Positions 1 to 11,473 are shown, counted from the stretch's first letter. The stretch is 64,000 nt of DNA from Leucaena leucocephala (GCA_037074615.1 CM073532.1:18430001-18494000); one strand, 5' to 3'. Notes: a model not told the origin generated them from the letters alone. Translations and numbers: made by a program.

Positions 1-579
1 AACGCACAAACCGTTCAGGTTGTGTCATGTACACATCCTCAAGGAGCTTTCCATTAAGGAAGGTTGTCTTGACGTCTATCTACCATATTTTATAGTCATA
101 ATATGCTGTAATGGCAAGGAGGATTCTGATTGATTTGGCCATTGCAACTGGCGAAAAGGTCTCATCATAGTCCACACCATGAGTTTGAGTAAATCCTTTT
201 GCAACCAGTCGTGCCTTGAAGACATTTATATTGCCATCCATGTCAGTTTTCTCTTTAAAAACCCACTTGCACCCGACAATTTTTACACCTTCAGGCAGGT
301 CGACTAAGGTCCATACCTGATTGTCGTACATGGATGTCATCTCAGACTTCATGGCATTTAGCCATTTTTCAGAGTTTTGTCCCACTACAGCTTCTCGATA
401 GGTAGTTGGCTCATTATGCTCAATGAGTAATACATCACGATTGTCAGAAATCAGAAATCCATATCTCTGAGGCTGAAGTCGTGCCCTATTAGATCGGCGT
501 GCGCCTTGCGTGACTTGAGGAGTCTCAACAACTTGTTGTGAGTCTTCTCTATTTTCCATTTATGGTTCTGTGGTATCTT
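1..579 (-). pseudogene. Copia-1 reverse transcriptase, N-terminal part
   Basis: The frame at 559-80 holds the start of the copia reverse transcriptase domain (RVT_2), which would copy element RNA into cDNA in virus-like particles. Visible landmarks are EPTTYREAV, the CKWVFKEK block, KARLVAKGFTQ and the DYDETFSPV motif. It starts in the variable linker after integrase, which is rich in Arg/Ser/Gln. An in-frame TAG follows the YDYKIW motif, after which the DVKTTFLNG block continues to the window edge. The stop is consistent with a CAG to TAG change. The catalytic YVDD box lies beyond the window. The family assignment is secure; the gene is broken. Confidence 0.92.
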
Positions 580-637
580 GTGGCTCTCGAACTTCTTCGA
601 GGTGTACCTTGCTCCCACTGGTTCTTTTAGAGATAAA

Positions 638-1171
638 TTATCGTTCGAGAAAGATACCATTTCTGACAACAAACACTTTGTTATCAGTGGGGTTGTAGAC
701 ATAATATCCCTTGGTTTCCTTAGGATATCCCACAAAAAGGCACTTTGAGGATTTGGGCGCTAACTTATCTGAGGCTTGTTGCTTAACATAGACCTCACAT
801 CCCCAAATCTTGAGAAAAGACAAACTAAGTTTCCTCCCAGTCCATATCTCATACGGAGTCTTTTCAACTGCCTTAGATGGAACACGATTCAGTGTGAACA
901 CAGCTGTCACTAGGGCGTGGCCCCAAAAGGATGGTGGAAGATCTGTTCGACTCATCATGGATCGAACCATATGTAATAGTGTTTGATTCCTCCGTTCAGA
1001 AATGCCATTCCATTGTGGTGTTCCTGGAGGAGTCAATTGTGAGACTATCCCACAATTCCTAAGATGATCGATGAACTCTTGGATCAAATATTCACCACCT
1101 CGATCAGATCGAAGGGCTTTAATTGTTTTGCCAAGCTGGTTTTGTACTTCATTTTGAAATATCTTGAACAT
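638..1171 (-). pseudogene. Copia-1 integrase, central and C-terminal part
   Basis: This frame carries the second half of the DDE integrase core: RSDRGGEY with the catalytic Asp, TPPGTPQWNGISERRN with the catalytic Glu, then PYEIWTGRKLS and KCLFVGYPKETKGYYVY, which are typical of plant copia integrase C-termini. The enzyme would insert cDNA into the genome. The frame is closed near 638 by a stop. A frameshift separates it from the upstream frame at 1198-1737, which carries the first catalytic Asp (HTDVCGPM). Confidence 0.93.
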
Positions 1172-1197
1172 TTCAAGAGATTCATCTTTATGTTTTA

Positions 1198-1737
1198 TTA
1201 GATAGACGTAGCCATATCTACTAAAATCATATATAAATGTGATAAAGTATGAATAACCTCCTCAGCATTTGTATTCATCGGTCCACACACATCTGTGTGT
1301 ATGAGGCCCAACAAATCAGTGGCCCTTTCACTGTGCCCAGTGAAAGGTGATTTTGTCATCCTTCCTAACAAACAAGATTCGCAAGTATCATATGATTCAA
1401 AATCAAATGAGTTGAGAAATCCATCTTGATGGAGTTTAGAAATGCGTTTCTCATTTATGTGGCCCAGACGACAGTGCCAGAGGTATGTCGGATTCAAATC
1501 GTTTGGTTTGACCTTTTTGGTGGTTATGTTATAGATATTTCCATGATTGGGTTGTTCCAAGTTTAATATATAATGATCAACATGCAAATCACCATGAGCA
1601 TAGAAAATATTATTACGATAAACAGAATATCTACTATTCCCAGTAATGGAAGTGTAACCTTCCTTATCCAAATAAGAAAGAGAAACAATGTTACTACTCA
1701 AAGCAGGAACATAATAGAAATTGTTCAAAACTAACAA
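1198..1737 (-). pseudogene. Copia-1 protease tail, GAG-pre-integrase and integrase start
   Basis: The reading frame begins in the post-protease segment (NNFYYVPALSSNIVSLS), then enters the GAG-pre-integrase zinc-binding module: LWHCRLGHINEKRISKL followed by CESCLLGRMTKSPF, giving an H-H-C-C set. It reaches the first integrase Asp in HTDVCGPM. Shortly after, the frame is disrupted (EEVIHTLSHLYM replaces the expected sequence), so the integrase core is split over two frames. Module order and motifs are those of a plant copia polyprotein. Confidence 0.92.
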
Positions 1738-1828
1738 AAGCCAAGTGGGCAGAACTAATTCATAAGTTCCTATAGCTAAAGCGGCAACCCTTGCTTTGTT
1801 TCCAACTCGTAGGTCAACTTCCCCTTCT

Positions 1829-2809
1829 TCAGCTTCTACTGTCCTTTAGGCCCTGCACATTTGTACAAATGTGAGAACCACATGCAGTATCTAATACCCA
1901 TGTAGTGGAAGTAGAAAGATGAATGTCTATAACATAAATACCTAAAGCGATAGCCCGTCTATCCTTCTTGTTCTTTTTTAGATCTTCAAGGTAGAGTTTG
2001 CAATTCCTCTTCCAATGACCCGGTTCATTGCAGAAGAAGAAAACTCCTTCCTTTGGAGGCTTTGCCTTCTTTGGTACAGGCTTGGTTTCGGGCTTACCTG
2101 ACTCTTTGGTCTTACCTGATGAGCCATGACCCTTCCCCTTGCCCTTGCCTTTCTTTTTCATACCCTTTCCTTTCTGAACCATCAAAACTGTACTGGGCTT
2201 TTTCTTAATACTCGGCTCAGTAGTTTTAAGCATCCCATGCAGTTCAGAAATAGATTTCTCCATGTTGTTCATGTTGTAGTTCATGACAAACTGGTCATAA
2301 CTTTCTGGGAGTGAGTTCAAGATCATATCCGTAGCTAACTCCTGGCTCATGGGAAATCCAAGCCTCTCAAGGTGATCAATGTACCCTTTCATCTTTAAGA
2401 CATGAGCACTGACTGATACACCTTCAACCATCTTGCAGGAATGTAAGGCCTTAATGGTCTCATACCTCTCTTGCCTTGCCTGTTGCTGGAACATTTTCTT
2501 ACGATGCACAATCATCTCATAAGCCTCCATGTGTTCCAGATCTCTTTGGAGCTCCGGAACCATGGTGGCAATCATCAAGCATCCCACATCGACAAAGTCT
2601 TCCTTATGCTTCGTATAAGAATCTCTCTGAGCTCTAGGAGCATTGGCTGCTAGCTCCTCAGGAATGGGTTGATCTAGGACATATGCCTTTCTTTCCTGCT
2701 TGAGAACAATTCTCAAGTTCCTGAACCAGTCAAGAAAGTTTGTCCCATTGAGTTTGTCCTTCTCAAGGACAGATCGCAACGATAATGTAGCAGTATTACT
2801 AGTCATCAT
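1829..2809 (-). pseudogene. Copia-1 gag with protease start
   Basis: The 326-codon frame begins MMTSNTATLSLRS and contains the plant copia gag core (KLNGTNFLDWFRNLRIVLKQ, residues about 18-40), a Lys/Gly-rich basic stretch (residues about 215-245) and a zinc knuckle, CNEPGHWKRNC. Gag would form the particle and bind RNA. The knuckle lacks its first Cys: Phe occupies the position expected in CX2CX4HX4C. The frame then enters the aspartic protease, where DTACGSH matches the copia D-S/T-G-like active site, with Ala in place of the usual Gly. It ends at a frameshift near 1829. The start ATG is the first of the open frame and fits the family start. Confidence 0.92.
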
Positions 2810-3959
2810 GATTCTACAATTAAAATATGCAATCGAATTAGCAATCTCCCACTAAATAAAACAACCCTCAATATAATAATTAGTGGTCTAAGATCTATAT
2901 TTGGCTTAAACTTAAGTCCGCTTTGGCAGGACGCTTAAACTTAAGTTATTTAGGTAGGTAACACCTTTACCAATTACATCAAATGTAACTCTTAGATATT
3001 CATGGGATTCCATCATCATATGATCCGGCATGTTTTAATCCCATCTAATGCCTTGAGACCCAAAACCGTTTTGATAATCTCAATTAAGTCAAACAATAAC
3101 AAATATATGTGAGTAGCACCATTACTCTTTGCTTACCAAGATAACTCAAATGCACCCACTTTGGTGGAGCCTACAAGTGAGTGATCGAGGTTTTGACAAG
3201 TGTTCATTAATTGACGGCATTATGACTTAAGATTTTATTTAGAGGGCTTAATTAACTATATGGTTTACAAAACGCATGTATCTCGGTTGTATCTCATAAG
3301 ATGCATAATTTTAAATGTGATACAACATGGCTCACCTATCCTAAGTCCCCTCAAGCCAATGAGAGGAGATCTCTAATAAGAATAGAAAAATTACATAAGG
3401 AAACCTCATTTTAACATTCAAGGGGAGTGAGATGAGAAGAGAATGTACAACGAGAGTAATTAGAGGAAGGCATGACACGCAAGCCGTATTTAGAAAAATT
3501 ACAACACTTGTAATCTAGAGCCATATTGTTCACCATACCCAAACATTCAAGAATCAAAATTCATATTATATGAAGGACAATAAATGTTTCAAAACATTCA
3601 TACATCAGGAAAGGCAGTATATATATTTTACGATTATGTTGCGCTACAACCAGGTAGCCACGGCGGTCCTACTAGCCAGTTAGCAGGCGAGGTCTAGGGG
3701 CAGCGCCCCGAGAATTTTTTTTTTGATAAATAATCAAGAATATTAATTCTATTTTCTTAGACCCCATCAATATTAATTGATCAAATTAATTAACATACAC
3801 CACCGATTTCAGTTTTCTTTTGGATTCCTTATATGTCATACATAAAACGGATTCCCTATATGTCATACATAATTCACATGTTATCATATAATCGGCTAAG
3901 AGGTCTAACATACATCACATGTATCAACAATCACACCTAACTTAAACACAAAACGGCAT
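2810..3959 (-). other. Copia-1 untranslated leader between primer site and gag
   Basis: There is no supported coding sequence here. The stretch is AT-rich, with one GC-rich island at about 3640-3710 that includes a small perfect stem (GGGGC/GCCCC around AGC, 3697-3709). Position between primer site and gag makes it leader RNA by inference. Confidence 0.6.
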
Positions 3960-3972
3960 GGCTCTGATACCA
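3960..3972 (-). promoter_or_regulatory. Copia-1 primer binding site, initiator tRNA-Met type
   Basis: On the minus strand this reads TGGTATCAGAGCC, the standard plant retrotransposon primer site complementary to the 3' end of initiator tRNA-Met. One base separates it from the LTR end. Confidence 0.93.
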
Positions 3973-3973
3973 C

Positions 3974-5875
3974 TAAAGGGAATTAGAAGACACGCAGCGA
4001 AAATTAACTTTAAAAATTTTTCTATTCCCTGCCAGGATCTACCGAATATGTTTAAGTCAAGGAGAAAGAGTGTTACCTTCGGTATTCGAACTATAGTCGC
4101 GACCTCCGTATCCACTAGTCATGACTCTTTATCTCTGGAGTTTTCAGTCGTGACCTACTCAGCTTCTAGTCTCGACCTGTCGCCTCTAGAGTTTTCTGTC
4201 GTGACCTCCTCAGCTTTTAGTCACTACCTGTCATCCCTGGAGTTGTCAGTCACGACTTCCTCAGTTCTAGTTGCGACTAGTAGTCTCTTTTCAGTTTTCT
4301 GACATTCAGGACGCCTGTATGGTGGCGACCTAAGTGTCTACGCGTTGCGACTTGTCGTCGTACCTTGTGCTCTCTTCTCGATTGTAAGAAGTGGACAACT
4401 CAAATCGGCTTCCTCTACCGGTATCCACACGAACAGCATTCCAACCACGAACGACGTGCTAGCGCCTCTTGTCCCTCAAGGGCTTTCTCAAGAATTCTTC
4501 CTCACCGTCTCTATTTTGGTCGTTTCTTATCTGTAAACCTTTTGCACTCTCCTTGCCCCTTTTTGTCTCATCAAGAACTCTAGCCCCTAATGTCAAATAT
4601 ATAGGATGCAATCGGTGTTCTGATTGGGTTAGATTTCAGAATTAATCTTATATTAATTCTGAAATTAATACAATATCATATATTGCATAATTTGATAAGA
4701 AACTAATTAAATAAATATGGTTTATATTAAATCTGTCTCATAGATTTAATTCACCTATTCATTTGATTTAAAATAAAGATAAGACAGAATTATATTTGAT
4801 TTATTCTTATAAATCAAATTTGAGATATCATATCAATTTAAATTTCAAATTCAAATAGATCATATCAATTTAAATTCAAAATCAAAAGTGATAGAGATTT
4901 AATTTATCCTTATAAATTAAATCTTGCAAATATCTCTTATATTATATATAATATATATATACGAATTTATATATATAAATATATATAACCACCCTAGATT
5001 ATTCTTTGAATCTGGACATATCTTAGATTCAATGAATCTGGACATCATAGCTCATGTTGGGATGTTTTGTGTGCGACCGTGTAGGCCCATATGAAGTTGG
5101 CAGTGGGCCAGTTGCTATTCGTAAGCGGTCTCTAGCAAGACATTACGACTACCCAAATCATATGAGGATTGATGGACGATGTAACCTTTCATACAACCAT
5201 ATCATGTCCCTTTTATCATACGATATTTTGGTCATGGATGAGGCATGGAGAACGTCATCCTCCTGTTCCTGACCGTTACTTTCTCAATCCCTGGGTAGTC
5301 TGACTATAGAAATGGAACTACCTTTCCATTACAGTATGGCCATACATTTCTCAGACTCACTCGTCGAGGGGCCCAGTAATATCTCTTTACGAATGTGAGG
5401 TACAAATTCCATCTTGACAATTCACATTCCTCCGCATAAAAAACCACTGAGCCCGAGCATAGTCTTTATGATCACTCAGTCAAAAGTAACTTTTGACTAG
5501 GTCAAAGATGAGCGTTTGTCATGTAGGAATCCATGATGATCTCAAGTCAAAGGGCATAGTGACATGTTTGTATATGAGAGAAGCTTATGACTTAATCCAT
5601 GCAACTCTCTCATAGGGTCGGTCCAACACCTTGTACTCTTACATTTGTCTATGACTTTAATTTATATCTCTATATATCTTTAAAGTCATACTTATCTTAT
5701 TTTATCTCTGCTCTAGCATAGATGACCGACCAGGGACATTTAGGATAAGATCATGAGTTATCCAAGGATGGTCATCACAGTAAACATTCAAATAATTTGA
5801 TAACATAATTAAAAAATTCATAAATCAACAATGTTCATAATACAATGATTGGCCTCTAGGGCACAATCTCCAATA
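3974..5875 (-). mobile_element. Copia-1 5' LTR (copy A)
   Basis: This 1.9-kb LTR is homologous along its length to copies B-E and G. The termini have mutated from the family TG...CA to TA...TA on the plus strand (TAAAGGGAATT at the left, CTCCAATA at the right). It holds the palindrome array region (about 4095-4350), which is heavily decayed: I find one exact GTCGCGAC among about ten recognisable sites. It is among the most diverged copies in the window. Confidence 0.9.
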
Positions 5876-6424
5876 GTTAGGGCCATAAGTTCTGAACAAA
5901 AGGTATTCAGGTTAGCTCTAAATATTAGAAAAATACCATGTGATATGAAAATAGTCTAAGTATTGATGGTCAAATCCCCATAAGGCTATGGATGAGGCTT
6001 AGATGAAAAAAATAAGCCTGTAAATAAGGCTAAAATGGGAAATTGAGCTATAGATGAGGCCAAAGATGATGTTATAAGCTAAAAAGACCCAAGAAAGACC
6101 GTATGAGAATGGTCTAAGATAGTAAAATACCAAGGTTTGAGCCTATCAGCACCAGTGCTTTAGATTTTTTTATCAGTACTTTTCAGTTAGCATGCTAAGG
6201 GAAGAGTAGCCCAAGGATGGGTAACCTTCTGGAAAGTGATATGAAAGTGTGCAAAAACCAAAAAAGTTTGGCAAAAATGCATAAAGTTCTGCAAGATGGA
6301 AGAGAAAGTAGATACAAGTCTATAAAATTAAAGGACATTCTCCTAAAATAATCTTAATCAGAGTATAAATAGAGGTTTAACCCTGAAATTTTAAGGACGA
6401 AATTTATTTTAAGAGGAGGAGAAT
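5876..6424 (+). mobile_element. Gypsy-2 internal 3' remnant ending in a polypurine tract
   Basis: This stretch matches 17380-18260, the equivalent region of a second Gypsy-2 copy. It ends with AAGGACGAAATTTA at about 6393 and then a purine run, AAGAGGAGGAGAA, directly before the LTR. A GGACGAAATT sequence just before the purine tract is typical of plant Ty3/gypsy chromoviruses. Pol itself is gone, because Copia-1 lies immediately to the left. Confidence 0.72.
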
Positions 6425-8355
6425 TTTAATATCCTAATTTTTAGGCCCAAAAGCCTTGAAAAGTAGCCTGAAATAGGTAGACTACCAGTCCCTTTGAGCA
6501 GATGTCCTAGAAATATACAGGGGATGTTCAAGGATTAAACTGCAAATAGTGAAAAATATAGGGACTTAGATTTAAATAATAAAAATTCCTAGGGGCAAGT
6601 ATGTAAAGTTAAAGGTTTCAGAAGAGTCTCCTGGGCACATAAAAAGGAAAAAGGAAGGAAATGACTAAATTATAAAGAAGAAAAGTCCTTTAGGGCCTAA
6701 GAAAGTAAAAAGGGACCAAAATGTAAAGAATAAAGGTTCCTTGGGTTAAAAAGTGAAAGTAGGCATAAGTAAAGCACTAAAATAAAAACCCTAAAAGTTC
6801 CTTGGTATAAAATAAAAATAGACACATGTTGTGGGAACTAAGGGTAATTATGAAAAGTTAAGGGACTAAAATATAAAGATAAAAGTATTAAGGAAGGTAG
6901 AAAAAGGTAAAGGCACCTAAATGAAGAATTTAAAACTTTCTAGGGGTAAAAGTGTAATTATAAGGAAATTGAGTTGAAAGTAGCCAAAAAATGCCTGTAA
7001 GTGTTTGAGTTCCAAATTTTACTAGGAGATAGAGAAAAATATTTAGAATTGAATGCGCACACAAAATTTTTATTTGAGGTCCCGAACCACTGATATTGAT
7101 CTGAAACTCTGAAAGTTATTTGGATTTTTTATCAGACTTCTATACCTCAGATATAGATAAAAATTTATAGGAAGGTGCGTCCTGTGAAGACAGAGGTTAG
7201 GGAACTAACAAAACACCGAAATGAGCTCTGTGGAAAAAGTTATCCACATTTTAGTTAATTTTGACAAGAGTTCACAGACGCCTAATATCTGGATCATGAA
7301 ACTTAAACAATAGGCGAGTTGGGTTTGAGTAGGCCCAGGCCCAGGATAAAATTTCACATGTTAGTGGGGCTAGTATTCAGAAATATCCTGAAATGTATAA
7401 AATGACAAAAATGCTCCTATGTTATAAAATAATTAAAAAATAAACGGAGGGCATTTTAGTCATTTAACCCAAGTCAAAAAGTCAAAGAGAGCTATAGGAA
7501 TAGTTAACCAGGGTCAGGAAATATTATGAAGTATGAAAAGACAATAATGCCCCAGTGTTATAAAAGGGAATGAAAATGAACTAAGGATATTTTGGTAATT
7601 TTTAAGGGTCAGTATTATATCCAGTCTAAGAATGTCAATGGTAGAAAAAATCCAAATACTAGATCTAAGGTCAAAATACATATTATAGAATTTTAGAAAA
7701 ATTAGATTTATAAAATGTCAGTATTAGCCTTCTTGCCCTTAGAAGAAGCCACCAAGCGTGATGATGTAAGATGGATGATGTCATCCAGGTGATGCAAGCC
7801 TTGACTTGGTGAGGAAGTCATGAAATATGAGCTGTCCATCGCGAATCAATCTAGACTGTCCAATCCACCTCACCTCCACTATAAATTCCCCCACACCCTT
7901 CAAGGCATTCCATGACAAGCCAAGGAAAGGAAGAGAGAGAGAAAGAGAAAATGAGGGGCTTGTCGGGTTAAGGGTATTGCCTTAAATAAACTTGAGTTAA
8001 GATTAAACTATATTGGACAGGGTAATAATAAAATATTATTATGCCATTTTTAGGCTTTGACTTATGTGAAGAAATAACCTCAGATAAAAGGCTAAGGACT
8101 AACGGAAAAACTATGGTATAAGGTAGTGAACTTACCTAACTTGTATTTTGATTGCTTGGGTGTTATATGTGTTGGTTGCTTAGCTTGATTATGTGAAGCA
8201 TATAAGCATATATGCTTCATTAAAGCTCTATTTCTTTTTATACTATGGCCATATGTTGTAAGTAAAAAATATAGAAACTTGCAAATATATCATTATGTAA
8301 GCATGATCATTGTAAGCATACACATTAGTACCAAGCATTATCCTATATACATTGT
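6425..8355 (+). mobile_element. Gypsy-2 LTR (copy I), left part
   Basis: The LTR begins with a mutated terminus (TTTAATATCCTAATTTTT against TGTCACATCCTAATTTTT in related copies). It contains a TATA box, CTATAAATT, at 7879-7887, and breaks off at 8355, where Copia-2 inserted (duplicated ATTGT). It continues at 16773. Without the insertion the LTR is about 2.3 kb. Confidence 0.82.
7879..7887 (+). promoter_or_regulatory. Gypsy-2 LTR TATA box
   Basis: CTATAAATT is followed by a C-rich run and lies at the position equivalent to the TATA boxes of LTRs H, J and K. It is the inferred core promoter. Confidence 0.6.
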
Positions 8356-9977
8356 TGTTAATTCTAGTCAAATACACCCAAGAGAGGGGTGAATTGGGTA
8401 TTTTAAAAATTTAACAAAAATTTAAACTCAAAAGACAGGAAGAAAATGATTGACTAAATAGAATAGAGATTTGAGAGATTTCATCGAGGGAACACAAATC
8501 AGTTTATCCTGGTTCAGACCAAACTCTTGTCCTACGTTCAGTCCTCAGAGGCCTTATGAGATTTTCAACTATCTCTAAGATTTCAAGGGCTCTTGGCGCA
8601 TTCAGTACAGCAATTGATTCCCTCAATCACTCCCCTTTACTTCCCGTAAGGTTATAATCCCAACTTAAAAGAACCAATCTCTTAAGCTAACATAATGAAT
8701 GAAAGAAAAGTATTTACAATCTCTCGCAAAGAGTATATAAGATGATACACACTGAAGCTCAATAAAAGTCAAGTTACAAAGTATGAAGAAAACTGATAAT
8801 ATAGTAAATTTAGAAGTTGTCGTTTTGTCAGTTGGTTGGTTTCTTCATTCAATGACGAGTCCTTAAATAACATTTACTTTGTTTGAAACCGTTAGACTTA
8901 GATTTGTAATCGTTGGAGTAAAGGCATGGTTGGTCGTTGTCGAGCAGGTAAGCATTTTATGCTTTGCCAGAAGTAGAAAGTTTCCACTGTGAGTAGCCTT
9001 CAATTTCATAGCCTTTTTTGAATACACTCAAATCTTAAGAGATTTGTTTGTCATTAAAGCTTTGGTTAAGTATATGAACTGTTAATAAACAACTCATAAT
9101 CAAAGATCAAGTTCATAATCATGTTCAGATGGTTTTAAGAAAAATATGATGTATTAATCGATTACCTAATCGATTAATTAGAATTAATTTGATCAATGAT
9201 TCGATTAATGTGTGAAATAGAAAACAAAGCATCACACTGGTTAAATTGTTCAAGCATACATGATGTAATTTTCTAAGATAAGTTTAAAAAAAACTTATCA
9301 TGAAGAATGATGAGAAACATAAGCACATTTTAACTTGAATCACTCATATATAAGTCAGAAAGAGATGAGATCAGTTATAGTTCAAACAAGGAAATATATT
9401 TGAAATTTCTTACGTTAATCGATTCATATAAATTAATGGAATACTTTGTCGATTAATGTCTCTAGAAGAATTGAACCAAAGAAATTTCAAAGCAGATTAA
9501 TCGAACTGTTAATCTATTTATTTATATTAATCGATTAACTAATCGATTAATGGAGTCATTATTGATCATTTGAAAACTTTTCTTAAAAGATTAATAGATT
9601 AATTACAATTAATCGATTAATTGACTTATTAATTTAATTCCAGAAGGCAGCTGATGCAATTAATCAAACACTTAATCGATTAATATTCACTCATTAATCC
9701 ATTAACTAATCAATTAATTGATGTTCCTTTATAATAACTCAGAATGATGCCTTTATATTAATTTAACAACCAATATATTAAGTGATATCATTAATCGATT
9801 AACTAATCGATTAAGTATCATTAATCGAATGACTAATCGATTAACTCTTTCTATTTTTCTTTTTAACTTCATTTGAATAAAAACAAATTTGAACACTTTA
9901 AAAATACTTTTTACATCATTAAACAACTTAATTCTTTGATTCCCTTTTAACATCATCAAAACATATAGAAGCTAACA
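8356..9977 (-). repeat. Copia-2 3' LTR with TTAATCGATTAA palindrome cluster
   Basis: This 1622-bp LTR is about the same length as its partner at 15149-16772 and visibly homologous, with scattered substitutions. Positions about 9140-9850 hold many copies of ATTAATCGATTAAT-like palindromes and variants. The LTR is otherwise AT-rich with no supported gene. Confidence 0.92.
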
Positions 9978-9992
9978 TTCTCCCACTTTTTG
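9978..9992 (-). promoter_or_regulatory. Copia-2 polypurine tract
   Basis: The minus strand reads CAAAAAGTGGGAGAA, ending exactly at the 3' LTR. It is the expected primer for plus-strand DNA synthesis. Confidence 0.85.
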
Positions 9993-10180
9993 ATGATGGC
10001 AAAACCAAGTGATTTAGATTTAAATTGATTTTCAAGAATTAAGTTAATTAACACATAATAAGTAAAGAGTCATAGGATGGTATATCATTGCAATTAACAT
10101 GTCATTAACAAATCATTCAGTATAAAGATTTAAGCAAAATACAAAGACTTAAATACAAAAATCAAGTAAACACTCAGTCA

Positions 10181-10489
10181 TTAGTCAATGGACTCCATAA
10201 AGAATTCCTTCTCCTCTTCACTTCTTCTCTCCCCCTTTTTGAGATCATCCAAAAGGGTTGGGGCCAGAGAGGAAGAAATGATCAAAGGAAGATGTGGTAA
10301 GGGTAGGTCAGATGCTGAGTCAATTGGAGGGAGGGGTATTGCTAGGGAGTATGTAGGAGTGGGTGATGGTGAGGCTCTGAAGCTGTAGTAGAGCAGTGGT
10401 AGTGGAGGGGATAGGGGCTGGAGTAACACTCTGACCAGGCTGAGGCATTGGAGGATCCCTAAGCTCCTCTTCTGTGAAAGAAGGTTCAA
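10181..10489 (-). pseudogene. Pro/Ser-rich fragment downstream of Copia-2 integrase
   Basis: Open frames here are rich in Pro, Ser and Leu and show no recognisable domain. The stretch lies between truncated integrase and the polypurine tract. SIRE-type elements can carry an extra envelope-like frame after RNase H, so this could be the remains of one. That is inference from position and composition only. Confidence 0.3.
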
Positions 10490-10794
10490 TGTTGTTTAGA
10501 TATGACAAAGTATGTTGTTGAGCTCCTCTTTTGGACTCTATTTTTCCTTTCAACAACTCCATTTTGTTGTGGTATCCTTGGTACAAAGAAGTTGTGATCA
10601 ATTCTATAGTTGTCATAAAACTCTGTAAATTCATTGTTGTCGAATTCTCCTTTGTGATTAGTCCTGATAGACACAATAGAAGTACATTTCTCATTTTGCA
10701 CCTTTTTGGCAAACACAACAAAAGCATTAAAAGTTACATCTTTGGATGAAAGAAATAAAGTCCAAATAAATCTTGAATAGTCATCAAGTATCAC
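10486..10794 (-). pseudogene. Copia-2 integrase core fragment
   Basis: The frame begins MILDDYSRFIWTLFLSSKD and contains IRTNHKGEFDNNEF in place of the usual R-S/T-D-x-G-x-E/E-F signature, so the catalytic Asp position reads Asn. It continues to PRIPQQNGVVERKNR, which has the catalytic Glu. It then leaves the family sequence: no integrase C-terminus or reverse transcriptase follows, and the frame runs into the Pro/Ser-rich remnant. This marks an internal deletion of at least the RT/RNase H region relative to the copy at 30694-34629. Confidence 0.9.
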
Positions 10795-11222
10795 CAGAGT
10801 ATATAGGTTTCCTCTGAACTTTTGACTCTTGATGGACCAATCAAAATCATATAGAGTAATTGGAGTGGTTTCTCAGCTGAGACTTCCTTCTTTGATTTAA
10901 AGGAGGACGTTACTTGTTTCCCTTTTTGATAGGCTTCACAAACAATATTAGTTTCAAATTTGACTTTAGATAAACCAATTAATAAATCTTTCTTAACTAA
11001 TTTTGAAATCTGGTGCATATTTATATGAGCTAATATCTTGTGCCATAACCAACTTTCTTCAGATTTACTAAGAAAATAATTTTTAGGAGAATTTAAATTA
11101 ATAGTAATAGTATAACAATTACCGTCCCTTAGAGCACGGAGTTTTGTCTTCAATCTTTCCTTGTTGATTTGTAGATCTTTCTTATTTACTATCAAGCATT
11201 CTTCTGAGTCAAAATTATTCAA
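10791..11222 (-). pseudogene. Copia-2 GAG-pre-integrase and integrase start
   Basis: The module WLWHKILAHINMHQISKLVKK followed by CEAYQKGKQVTSSFKSKKE is the SIRE-type zinc-binding segment before the integrase core. The normal LGH is replaced by LAH, and CxxC by CEAY, so zinc binding would fail. The frame ends in GPSRVKS just before the integrase core, where a frame change occurs. Confidence 0.9.
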
Positions 11223-11473
11223 TTGTATTTATCTGAGGTTTGACTCACACTGAAGAGGTTATGGCATAATCCTTCCACTTTCAATCCTTCTTTGCTGCTA
11301 ACTTCTCCAATCCCAGCAATCTTCATGAATTGATTTCCTCCTAAACTTACTCTGTCACCTTCCTTGTGATGAAGCTTGAGGAACTTCTTTGTGTCTTCGG
11401 TCATATGTTTGGAGCATCCACTATCAATATACCATTTGTTGGTCTTGGATGCTTTAAGATAAACCGGAAACAA
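11219..11473 (-). pseudogene. Copia-2 protease fragment
   Basis: The frame contains NKWYIDSGCSKHMTED, the copia aspartic protease active-site region (D-S-G), then GGNQFMKIAGIGEV and GLCHNLFSVSQ. The protease would cut the polyprotein into gag and pol units. Related frames occur at about 32740-32990. Confidence 0.92.

Larger units (their letters stand above)
1..5875 (-). mobile_element. Copia-1: Ty1/copia element, 5' LTR plus gag-pol, cut by window edge
   Basis: Read on the minus strand, the order is LTR (5875-3974), tRNA primer site (3972-3960), a leader of about 1.15 kb, gag, protease, integrase and the start of reverse transcriptase. This PR-INT-RT order is diagnostic of Ty1/copia. The 3' LTR lies outside the window, so the target duplication cannot be tested. 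Several frameshifts and stops make this copy non-functional. Its LTR is the parent type of solo LTRs B-E and G and of truncated LTR F, so this is the only copy here showing what the family encodes. Confidence 0.93.

Noticed and set aside
5054..5272. Small plus-strand ORF in LTR A
   Set aside because: It is antisense within the LTR and its frame is not kept in other copies.
10188..10388. Plus-strand ORF opposite the Copia-2 3' region, and other plus-strand frames such as 14320-14574, 33860-34135
   Set aside because: They are antisense shadows of broken Copia-2 frames, with no domain.
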